The notes below the pieces were generated by a model. The model worked only from the letters and a program-made list of their open reading frames with translations. It was not told the DNA's origin and did not search any database. DNA of 10,187 nt from an uncultured Rubrobacteraceae bacterium. Lineage in GTDB: Bacteria > Actinomycetota > Rubrobacteria > Rubrobacterales > Rubrobacteraceae. This document shows, piece after piece, positions 1 to 5,708 of this stretch (positions are counted from its first letter, which is position 1; each line of letters starts with the position of its first letter). A program made the position numbers and the translations under genes. The DNA lies in contig CADCUZ010000080.1 of the NCBI GenBank assembly GCA_902806015.1, forward strand, positions 1-10,187, written 5' to 3'.

Positions 1-196
1 CCGCAACCAACGCGAGCGCCATGCCGGGCGCCGCCGGGCGTCGAGCTCGATATCTACCGGAAGCGGAAGGTTGCCGAGAGGGGTGTTGGCCGGTTCAAGC
101 AGTGGCATGGGGCATCGCCACTCGGTCAAGAAGCGGGCGGCCAACTACCGGGCGATGGTGGTCATGGCAGCGCTTATGATTTGGCTATCCTCGTGA
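1..196 (+). pseudogene. IS5-like transposase, 3' remnant with frameshifts
   Basis: This is the C-terminal end of a DDE transposase of the IS5 superfamily, cut by the window start and decayed. One frame (43 to about 110) gives ELDIYRKRKVAERGVGRFKQ, matching the conserved block around the third catalytic acid; the Glu is codon 76-78. A different frame (about 128-196) gives VKKRAANYRAMVVMAALMIW and ends at TGA 194-196, matching the usual C-terminus. At least one frameshift lies between them near 110-128, and the first 40 bases also seem out of frame, so no functional enzyme is made. The family is recognised from motif memory; the IS name cannot be given. The few bases after the stop look like the terminal inverted repeat. 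Confidence 0.72.
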
Positions 197-215
197 ACCA
201 TCAGACACGCCCTAA
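197..215. repeat. Probable IS terminal inverted repeat and CTAA target
   Basis: Right after the transposase stop comes a stretch whose reverse complement begins TTAGGGCGTGTCTGATGG, a form I recall for ends of IS5-superfamily elements. It finishes in CTAA (212-215), which fits the YTAR target preferred by IS5-like elements. The CTA of that target is also the stop codon of the adjoining integrase remnant read on the minus strand. The other end of the element lies outside the window, so the repeat cannot be paired; this is inference. Confidence 0.45.
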
Positions 216-334
216 GTAAATGCCTCTTCCATGGCCGCGACGGCGCTATCCTGCATGTTGGGCAAGATGTGAGAGTACGTGTTCAGGAAAATAGCTTTGC
301 TCGCGTAGCCTAGCATCTCCGAAACAATCTTCGG
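212..334 (-). pseudogene. Tyrosine recombinase (phage-type integrase), C-terminal remnant
   Basis: About 40 codons on the minus strand encode the extreme C-terminus of a tyrosine recombinase, including MLGYASKAIFLNTYSHILPN and a tail ending MEEAFT before TAG (214-212). NTYSH carries the nucleophilic tyrosine (codon 275-277). The position usually held by the box-II His of 'LGH' is Tyr here. The rest of the catalytic domain, including the Arg-His-Arg residues, is gone: beyond about 335 the frame stays open but encodes only the antisense of the neighbouring histidine kinase fragment. It is a non-functional scar of a mobile element. An IS-like end abuts its stop codon, so a transposon may have inserted at its 3' end. 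Confidence 0.78.
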
Positions 335-335
335 G

Positions 336-649
336 GTGGAAGACAAGCCTTTCAACCTCTCGGTCCTCGCGGCCGAGGTCGCCGACCGGTTCCTCACACG
401 GGCGGCCGAGGAGGGCGTCCGGCTCGAGGTGAAGTTCTCGGGCGAACTGCCAGCACGCGGTGACCCGGAGAGGACGGGCCAGATCCTGGCCGCGCTGCTT
501 GACAACGCCGTGCGACACACCCCCCAAAGGGAGGCACCGTGACCGTCTCCGGATGGGCGCTCGGCGGCCGGGCCGAGGCGAGCGTGTCGGACAACGGGAC
601 CGGCGTCCCTCCCGAGCACCTGCCGCGCGTGTTCGACCGCTTCTACTAG
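336..649 (+). pseudogene. Sensor histidine kinase, HATPase-domain remnant with frameshift
   Basis: This is part of the catalytic ATP-binding domain of a two-component sensor kinase. The frame starting at 336 reads VEDKPFNLSVLAAEVADRF and continues to the N box LLDNAVRHTP. It then hits TGA at 540-542, while the frame starting near 521 continues the protein as GGTVTVSGWALGG and the G1 box SDNGTGVPPEHLPRVFDRFY, ending at TAG 647-649. The shift falls in a run of six C (520-525), where loss of one C explains it. Sensor, HisKA/dimerisation and G2-box regions are absent, so both ends are truncated as well as the frame being broken. It cannot function as a kinase. The 5' break abuts the integrase remnant at about 335. 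Confidence 0.85.
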
Positions 650-696
650 TCGACCACGTAGACGCCCACGCCGTCGCGGCGGACAGGCTACTGCAC

Positions 697-732
697 AAAG
701 GGCGCCGGCCGCTGTGGGCCGCCCTCCTTTTT
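697..732 (+). terminator. Rho-independent terminator upstream of holA
   Basis: AAAGGGC and GGCC pair with GGCC and GCCCTCCTTT across a short loop, with a GCC bulge in the left arm, and the hairpin runs into CCTTTTTG (727-733). It could end transcription coming from the decayed region or from a lost upstream gene, insulating holA. The structure was read by eye with no folding energy computed. Confidence 0.62.
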
Positions 733-777
733 GTGTGGACGACGCTTTGATTTGTGCTCATTAGGTTGGGAAGCGTT

Positions 778-793
778 TAGAATAGGTCCCATG
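778..793 (+). promoter_or_regulatory. holA -10 box giving a leaderless mRNA
   Basis: TAGAAT (778-783) lies seven bases before the ATG of holA (791-793), which puts the expected transcription start on or next to the A of the ATG. No Shine-Dalgarno precedes that ATG. A good -35 box at 17 bp is not visible; TTGATT (747-752) and TTGTGC (752-757) are too far away at 25 and 20 bp. Leaderless transcripts are common in actinobacteria, so this reading is plausible but inferred. Confidence 0.5.
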
Positions 794-1720
794 GGTGTTT
801 ACCTGTTGCTCGGCGACGACGAGGAACGTAAGGCCCGTGGCGTGGAGAAGCTACGCCGAGGCCGGGCAGTCGAGGCGTTCGACGCGTCGGCGTCTTCGCC
901 GCAGTCCGTCGTCTCGGCGTGCAACTCGTTCTCGCTGTTCGGCGGGGGACCTTTCGTGGTAGTAAGGAACCTTGACGCTTGGAACGCCGCCCAGAAGGCA
1001 TTCGTCGTGGATTACCTGCAGAACCCGGCCGACGGGTCGGACCTGTTGCTCCTGGGAAAGAAGCTCGGCGCCCGCGAGAAGCTCTTCTCCGCGGTCAAAA
1101 AGGGCGGAGAGGTCCACGACTTCCAGCAGCCGACTGGCAGGGCGCTCGTCAAGTGGCTCGAGGGCCACGCGAAGAAGCTCGGCCTGGACCTCCCGGAAGC
1201 GGTCGCCGGCGACCTCGCCGAACGGGCCTCCGGGGACAAGATGCGGCTGGTGCAGGAGACCGAGAAGCTGGCGCTATACGTGGGGAAGGATACGGCCACC
1301 CGGGAGGACGTGGAAAAACTCTGTCCTCCGGACATCCAGTCCAACATCTTCGCCTTCGTGGATGCGCTCGCCGCCGGGAAGCGGGGTCAGGCTCTAGAGC
1401 TCCTGGAGGCGCTCATCGGTGCCGGCGAGCCACCACTGCGCCTGACGTTCATGGTCCGGCGTCAGTTCCGCCTCGCGGCCCGCGCCCGCGCCCTCCTCGA
1501 GCGCGGCGTCCCCCATCCGGAGGTCGCTAGGGAGCTCAAGGTGCCGCCGTTCGTCGCCCGCAAGCTCTCGGAGCAGTCCCGCAAGCTCGACGAGCGGGAC
1601 CTCGACCGCGCGCTTGCCACGGTCCTTGAGCTGGAGACCGGGCTCAAAGGCGGCAACGACCTGCGCGACGAGCTGCAGGTCGAGCTTTCGGTGCTCAAGC
1701 TTGCCGGCGCCACGGCGTAG
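791..1720 (+). CDS. holA: DNA polymerase III subunit delta
   Basis: HolA is the clamp-loader subunit that opens the beta sliding clamp and, with tau/gamma and delta-prime, loads it on primed DNA at the replication fork. The 309-residue product has the family's usual length. It opens with the beta-strand VYLLLGDDEE, continues with the degenerate AAA+-type fold (conserved LFGGGPFVVVRNLDAW and LLLLGKKLG), and has the helical collar with LTFMVRRQFRLAARARALLE and a C-terminal DELQVELSVLKLA helix. As usual for delta, no Walker A motif is seen. An in-frame GTG at 731 would add 20 residues, but ATG 791 fits the family N-terminus and the -10 box. In many Gram-positive bacteria holA sits next to rpsT; here about 1.8 kb of accessory and decayed DNA separates them. 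Confidence 0.93.
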   Translation: MGVYLLLGDDEERKARGVEKLRRGRAVEAFDASASSPQSVVSACNSFSLFGGGPFVVVRNLDAWNAAQKAFVVDYLQNPADGSDLLLLGKKLGAREKLFSAVKKGGEVHDFQQPTGRALVKWLEGHAKKLGLDLPEAVAGDLAERASGDKMRLVQETEKLALYVGKDTATREDVEKLCPPDIQSNIFAFVDALAAGKRGQALELLEALIGAGEPPLRLTFMVRRQFRLAARARALLERGVPHPEVARELKVPPFVARKLSEQSRKLDERDLDRALATVLELETGLKGGNDLRDELQVELSVLKLAGATA

Positions 1721-1735
1721 GGACACTAAACCGCA

Positions 1736-2239
1736 ATGATGACCGGCGAAAGCTACGCGAAAGTCGAGGTGACGCGACTGCCCGAGGAGCGCTTCCCCGC
1801 TTACCGGGCCCACCTGCTCAGGCACTACGCGAGGGACAAAGTGGACGCCGGCGTCTGGTTACCGGAGGACGCGCCGCGAAGGGCGAGGGCCGACATCGAC
1901 GGCCTGCTGCCGGACGGCGTGAACACTAGGGACCACTTCTTCTACGCGGTTCGGGACGCGTCGACCTCCGAAGAGGTCGGGACGTTGTGGCTTGCTCTCC
2001 GGAACCCCGGCGCGGGCCATATGGTCTGGATCTACGACATAGAAATTTTCGATCCCTTCCGAAGAAAAGGATTCGCTACTCGCACCCTCAAGACCGCCGA
2101 AAGCAAGGCCAGAGAACTAGGCGTGAACCGGGTAGAACTGCACGCCTTCGGGCACAACGTCGCCGCAAAGGCACTCTACGAGGGATCCGGATACAAGGCC
2201 ACGAGCATCGTCATGGCGAAGAGGCTGGACGACAAGTAG
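1736..2239 (+). CDS. GNAT-family N-acetyltransferase
   Basis: This predicted soluble 167-residue enzyme transfers an acetyl group from acetyl-CoA to an unknown amine. The C-terminal half has the GNAT core: strand MVWIYDIEIFDPF, then the pyrophosphate-binding loop RRKGFA at residues 109-114 (the Q/R-x-x-G-x-A/G motif), helix LKTAESKARELG, strand VNRVELHAFGHN and the closing NVAAKALYEGSGY. The N-terminal 70 residues are not recognised and probably carry substrate specificity. Two ATGs in tandem (1736, 1739) could start it; the SD is weak. It follows holA by 15 bp and could be co-transcribed. About 2036-2130 is poorer in GC than its surroundings, with AGA, AAA, ATA and ATT codons, which may mark mosaic ancestry. 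The substrate cannot be told from sequence. Confidence 0.85.
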   Translation: MMTGESYAKVEVTRLPEERFPAYRAHLLRHYARDKVDAGVWLPEDAPRRARADIDGLLPDGVNTRDHFFYAVRDASTSEEVGTLWLALRNPGAGHMVWIYDIEIFDPFRRKGFATRTLKTAESKARELGVNRVELHAFGHNVAAKALYEGSGYKATSIVMAKRLDDK

Positions 2240-2458
2240 GCTTAGGTGCGACTCCCACGCGAATGCGGGTTTTGGGAACGCGGACGCCATCTCGCCCCCG
2301 ACACGCCCGGAAGGGGAACGAGGAGCGTGCGGCCCGACTACCAAACCGCAGACGGGGGCCGCCCCTGTCGGGCCCTTCCGGCGGCTCTCAGGCCCCCTTG
2401 CGCGGTACTGTACCAGCAACCGGGGTTGTGAGTACGAGGGGGCGGCGCTGTCGATCTG
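2240..2458. other. Non-coding or decayed spacer with small palindromes
   Basis: I find no gene on either strand of these 219 bases. Two small structures stand out. One is a hairpin at 2351-2369 with an 8-bp stem (one G-T pair) and a three-base loop; no T-run follows, so it is a poor terminator. The other is the palindrome GGTACTGTACC at 2404-2414. The stretch probably holds the lost 5' region or promoter of the following pseudogene. Confidence 0.5.
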
Positions 2459-2780
2459 ATGAGTCTGGCGGAGCAGGTGAACAGCGAGTTCGGCCAGGTG
2501 CCGGGCCCGCTACTGCCGGTCGACGGGAGGCGCCGGTAATCACGACCAGTTCGACGACGGGTTCATGGCGCGCCGGGGCGCTTCGCCGGAGCGGTGGAAG
2601 CGGATCAGGCGCGCCTACGGCTCCGGCGCGGAGTTCCCCCATGAGCCTTTATTGGTTGGACGAGGTCTACTTCGTTCAGGACAACCATCATCCGGTCAGC
2701 GTGGCCCACTTCCGCGGTACGGAGTGGATGGACGCCAAGGTCACGGAGTTCAGGTCGACCGTCTGCGGCATCCCCTTACG
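2459..2780 (+). pseudogene. ParB-like 'DGNHRVSVA' protein, decayed
   Basis: Three pieces in three frames line up as one former protein. ATG 2459 begins MSLAEQVNSEFGQ and stops at TAA 2537-2539. The next frame (about 2535-2630) reads DQFDDGFMARRGASPERWKR and IRRAYGSGAEFP. A third frame from about 2638 reads SLYWLDEVYFVQDNHHPVSV and AHFRGTEWMDAKVTEFRSTV. These recall a family, common in actinobacteria and Chloroflexi, with a ParB/sulfiredoxin-like core marked by the loop 'DGNHRVSVA'; here that loop has become DNHHPVSVA. The section between MSLAEQVNSEFGQ and FDDGF is also much shorter than I would expect, suggesting internal deletion. Two frameshifts plus loop damage make it non-functional. Family assignment is from memory of the motif. 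Confidence 0.68.
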
Positions 2781-2832
2781 ACGCGTAAAGAGCGCCAGTG
2801 TGAGGCACCCTCGAGCACGGATTCTGCCACGA

Positions 2833-3525
2833 TCAGGGTCCGGTCACCGACAGCATCTCGTCGGCGCCGCGCAAGAATTCGTAACGAACTCTGCGCCGCT
2901 CGACGCCGTAGCCGAGTTTTCGCAGTCGGCCGACCACCGGGTCGAGGTATGGGGCGGCGGCTCCCCTTAAGCGCCGCGAAAAGCGGATCCGCGGGCCTCG
3001 CCAGCCACGCGACACATCTCTCTTATCGCGTCCAGGTGGGAGGCCATGGAGAGGGTGCCGGAGTAGAGGAACAGCAGGTGGGAGCAGAAGGTCAGATCGA
3101 ACCCGCCATCGGCAAAGTCCAGGCCGGGCAGCGCGGCCGTGCGGTAGCTGCCCTGTTTTAGCCCTTTCCGGAAGCCCTCCAGGAAACGTGCCATCGCGGC
3201 CGACCGGACCTCCCTGACCCTTTCCGGGGAGACCCCCTCCCGTCCCAGACGCAGCGGTCTCTGTTCTTCCTCGCGTAGGTGAACGGGGTGACGGAGTCTC
3301 TTACCCGGCCGCGGATCTGCGCGGCGGAGAAGCGGTAGAACGGATCACAGGAGACGACCCCTTGGCCCTCCCCTGTGGCTTCGGCGTTGAACGAGGCGGG
3401 ATCCGCGCCGCAGTCGAGGATACGGCCGTGAAAGCTCCGGGCGGTCAGGGCGAACATCTTTACGTACTCGTCGCGGGAGCGGCTCCATAGGACGACCTGC
3501 GTGAGCTTTGAGGGGTCTGGACGGC
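2833..3525 (-). pseudogene. SAM-dependent methyltransferase, decayed
   Basis: On the minus strand three overlapping frames rebuild a class I methyltransferase. Reading from 3525 down, the first piece gives DPSKLTQVVLWSRSRDEYVK then MFALTARSFHGRILDCGADP, where LDCGADPAS is the SAM-binding motif I. A second frame (about 3194-3003) gives MARFLEGFRKGLKQ and FADGGFDLTFCSHLLFLYSG, motifs around the catalytic face. A third frame (about 2975-2833) gives PYLDPVVGRLRKLGYGVERR and ends at TGA 2835-2833. Frameshifts lie near 3190-3250 and near 3003, and a start codon is not visible, since the 5' end runs into the rpsT stop (3529-3531). The remnant reads in the same direction as rpsT, directly downstream of it. 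Substrate unknown. The order of motifs fits one gene, so this is decay, not three genes. Confidence 0.74.
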
Positions 3526-3528
3526 GAG

Positions 3529-3786
3529 TTACTCGCTGCGGCCAGCGAGCGCCTTGTCGAGGCGGCCGATCTTGCGGGCGGCCTTGTTGGGGTGGATGAT
3601 TCCCCTGGTCGCGGCCCGGGCGAAGGCCTTCTGGGACTCGTCGCGCAGACGCCGGGCGGTCTCCCCGTCGTTTGCGTCTATCGCCTTGTAGAAGCTTTTG
3701 GAGAGGTTCCTCAGACGAGTTCTCTCGCCGCGGTTCTGCTCGAAACGCTTCAGGCTCTGTTTATCGCGCTTGGACGGTGCGGGCAC
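3529..3786 (-). CDS. rpsT: 30S ribosomal protein S20
   Basis: S20 binds 16S rRNA early in small-subunit assembly, near the body of the 30S. The 85-residue product has the family's length and strongly basic composition, beginning (M)PAPSKRDKQSLKRFEQNRG and ending in the typical HPNKAARKIGRLDKAL segment. A much longer open frame continues upstream to about 4107, but the start is GTG 3786-3784: the SD GGAGGAG (minus strand, 3797-3791) sits 4 bases before it, and homologues start MP-x-x-S. It is transcribed away from lepA, from a promoter interleaved with that of lepA. No clear terminator follows; the methyltransferase relic begins almost at its stop codon. Confidence 0.95.
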   Translation of the reverse strand: MPAPSKRDKQSLKRFEQNRGERTRLRNLSKSFYKAIDANDGETARRLRDESQKAFARAATRGIIHPNKAARKIGRLDKALAGRSE

Positions 3787-3821
3787 GTTGCTCCTCCGTG
3801 TGATACTTGCGTAACCGGCAG

Positions 3822-3850
3822 AATGTAACACATGCGGAGCAAAGGGACAA
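3822..3850 (-). promoter_or_regulatory. rpsT: rpsT promoter (-35/-10)
   Basis: On the minus strand TTGTCC (3850-3845) and TACATT (3827-3822) are separated by exactly 17 bp, a sound sigma-70-type promoter. It would give a leader of about 30 bases containing the SD GGAGGAG. This is the only textbook promoter I see in the window, fitting a strongly expressed ribosomal protein gene. Confidence 0.65.
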
Positions 3851-3853
3851 TCA

Positions 3854-3871
3854 TGGTAAACTTTGCCGGTG
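3854..3871 (+). promoter_or_regulatory. lepA: lepA extended -10, leaderless start
   Basis: TGGTAAACT (3854-3862) is an extended -10 (TGn-TAAACT). The GTG at 3869-3871 begins six bases after it, where transcription should start, so the mRNA would be leaderless. The alternative TTG at 3863 would lie upstream of that start point. No -35 or SD is visible. The rpsT -35 lies only 6 bp upstream on the other strand. Confidence 0.5.
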
Positions 3872-5647
3872 AAAAGCATCGAGCGTACCCGCAACTTCTG
3901 CATAATCGCGCACATCGACCACGGCAAAAGCACCCTCGCCGACAGGCTCCTGGATCTCACGGAAGCCGTCCCCGAGAGGGACCGGATGGACCAGATCCTG
4001 GACACCATGGAGCTCGAGCGCGAGCGTGGCATAACCATTAAGGCCCAGGCCGTCCGTTTGCTCCATAAGCGCGACGACGGCGACTGGATGCTCAACCTTA
4101 TAGACACCCCGGGTCACGTGGATTTCACCTACGAGGTCTCGCGGGCCATCGCCGCCTGCGAGGGTGCGGTACTGGTCGTGGATGCTAGCCAGGGTATCCA
4201 GGCCCAGACGCTTGCGAACCTGTATTTGGCGATGGAGCAGGACCTGGAAATCATCCCGGTCCTCAACAAGATAGACCTTCCCGTCGCCGACGTGCCAGCG
4301 GCGACCGAAGAGCTCGTCGAGCTTCTCGGGGTCGAGGAGGACGAGATACTCAAGATCTCCGCCAAGACCGGCGAGGGCGTGATCGACGTCCTTAACACTG
4401 TCGTGGACCGGGTCCCGCCACCCACGACGCGGGGTGAGCAGGCGCGGGCCTTGATCTTCGACTCCTACTACGATCCCTACCGGGGCGTCGTCTCCCTGGC
4501 CCGCCTCTTCGACGGCGAGCTGAGCAAGGGCGACATCGTCCAGGCGATGGGCACCGAAGAGATGTTCGAGTTGTTGGAGGTGGGTTGCTACTCGCCTAAG
4601 CCCACGGCCTTGCCCACGCTCAGGCCAGGCGAGGTGGGGTACGTGATCGCCGGCCTCAAGGACATCGAGGCCCTGCGCGTCGGTGACACGGTCACGAGGA
4701 GTAAGGACCCCGCCACCGAACCGCTGCCGGGCTACGCTGAGGTCCTGCCTACCGTTTTCTGCGGCCTCTACCCGACCGAAGGGGACGAGTTCGAACGGCT
4801 GCGAGACGCGCTCTCAAAGCTCCAGCTCAACGACGCTTCCCTTTTCTACGAGCCTGAGAACTCGAGGATGGGCTTCGGGTTCCGGTGCGGGTTCCTGGGC
4901 CTGCTGCACATGGAGATCGTGCAAGAGAGGCTGGAGAGGGAGTTCGACCTCGACCTCATAGCCTCCTCCCCGAGCGTGAAGTATGAGGTCGAAACGAACG
5001 GGCAGACCGTAGAGGTCACCAACCCGAGCGACCTGCCAGAGGACTTCGACGAGATCCGGGAGCCCATGGTCCGCGCCACCATCATCTGCCCGAAGGAGCA
5101 CGTTGGCGCCGTGATGGGCCTCTGCCACGAGAAGCGCGGGACTTCGGTGGGCATGGAGTACTTGTCCCCCAAGCGGGTGCAGCTCACCTACGACGTGCCG
5201 CTTGGCGAGGTGATTACGGACTTTTTCGACGCCCTCAAGAGCCGCACCAAAGGCTACGCCTCCTACGACTACGACCGCCTGGGCTACGAGCCCGCAGATC
5301 TGGTCAAAGTGGAGGTTCTGGTCTCCGGTGACCCGGTGGAGGCGCTCTCGATCATCGTGCACCGCGACAAGGCCTATTTTCGGGGGCGGGCGCTCGCGGA
5401 GAAGCTCAAGGAGCTCATACCGCGCCAGAACTTCGAGGTGCCGGTCCAGGCGGCCGTCGGGCGCAGGATCATAGCCCGCGAGACGGTGCGCGCCTACCGC
5501 AAGGACGTCACGGCAAAGTGCTACGGTGGCGACATCAGCCGCAAAAAGAAGCTCTTGGAGCAGCAGAAGAGGGGCAAGCGTCGCATGAAGCAGGTCGGCA
5601 ACGTGGAGATTCCTCAAGAGGCCTTCCTCGCCGCCCTTCGCATCTAG
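3869..5647 (+). CDS. lepA: Elongation factor 4 (ribosomal back-translocase)
   Basis: LepA/EF4 is a translational GTPase, paralogous to EF-G, that binds ribosomes and can move tRNAs backward; it also influences 30S biogenesis and survival under ionic stress. From GTG 3869 the product is 592 residues, typical for the family. The GTPase motifs are complete: G1 AHIDHGKST (residues 14-22), G2 RGITIKAQ, G3 DTPGHVDF (from 79), G4 NKID (from 133) and G5 SAK (from 164). Domain II, the EF-G-like domains III and V ([20 protein letters not shown]) and the LepA-specific C-terminal domain ([20 protein letters not shown]) follow, ending [11 protein letters not shown] 3863 would add two residues; GTG 3869 agrees better with the -10 box. 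It diverges from rpsT and is followed after 58 bp by hrcA. All key residues look intact. Confidence 0.96.
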   Translation: MKSIERTRNFCIIAHIDHGKSTLADRLLDLTEAVPERDRMDQILDTMELERERGITIKAQAVRLLHKRDDGDWMLNLIDTPGHVDFTYEVSRAIAACEGAVLVVDASQGIQAQTLANLYLAMEQDLEIIPVLNKIDLPVADVPAATEELVELLGVEEDEILKISAKTGEGVIDVLNTVVDRVPPPTTRGEQARALIFDSYYDPYRGVVSLARLFDGELSKGDIVQAMGTEEMFELLEVGCYSPKPTALPTLRPGEVGYVIAGLKDIEALRVGDTVTRSKDPATEPLPGYAEVLPTVFCGLYPTEGDEFERLRDALSKLQLNDASLFYEPENSRMGFGFRCGFLGLLHMEIVQERLEREFDLDLIASSPSVKYEVETNGQTVEVTNPSDLPEDFDEIREPMVRATIICPKEHVGAVMGLCHEKRGTSVGMEYLSPKRVQLTYDVPLGEVITDFFDALKSRTKGYASYDYDRLGYEPADLVKVEVLVSGDPVEALSIIVHRDKAYFRGRALAEKLKELIPRQNFEVPVQAAVGRRIIARETVRAYRKDVTAKCYGGDISRKKKLLEQQKRGKRRMKQVGNVEIPQEAFLAALRI

Positions 5648-5664
5648 TGCCGTCCGGGTGCACT

Positions 5665-5685
5665 GGGTGGGACGAGCGCCCGCCC
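5665..5685. repeat. Inverted repeat in the lepA-hrcA gap
   Basis: GGGTGGG (5665-5671) pairs with CCCGCCC (5679-5685) across a 7-base loop, with one T-G wobble. It lies between the lepA stop and the hrcA -10 box, overlapping where a -35 would be expected. It could act as a lepA terminator (only an AT-rich GTGTTAAAATTT follows) or as a DNA operator. It does not resemble the CIRCE consensus. Confidence 0.45.
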
Positions 5686-5686
5686 G

Positions 5687-5708
5687 TGTTAAAATTTCCC
5701 GCGTTATG
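5687..5708 (+). promoter_or_regulatory. hrcA: hrcA extended -10 box
   Basis: TGTTAAAAT (5687-5695) is a strong extended -10 (TGn-TAAAAT). Ten bases separate it from the hrcA ATG (5706), so the leader would be only about 2-4 bases. No SD precedes the ATG. A -35 is not convincing. This would make hrcA near-leaderless, as proposed for holA and lepA. Confidence 0.5.

Noticed and set aside
246..761. Minus-strand open frame of 171 codons
   Set aside because: It runs antisense to the kinase relic and has no known motif; only the other minus-strand frame carries the integrase tip.
2351..2369. Hairpin as a terminator for the GNAT gene
   Set aside because: The stem is good, but no T-run follows and it lies 110 bases past the stop, so it is not called as a terminator.
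1987..2970. Long plus-strand open frame (327 codons) across the GNAT end and the decayed region
   Set aside because: Its first part is an out-of-frame reading of the GNAT gene; only the short stretch after 2638 has meaning, as part of the ParB-like relic.
3787..4107. N-terminal extension of rpsT
   Set aside because: The open frame continues upstream by chance opposite lepA; the SD and homologue starts fix rpsT at 3786.
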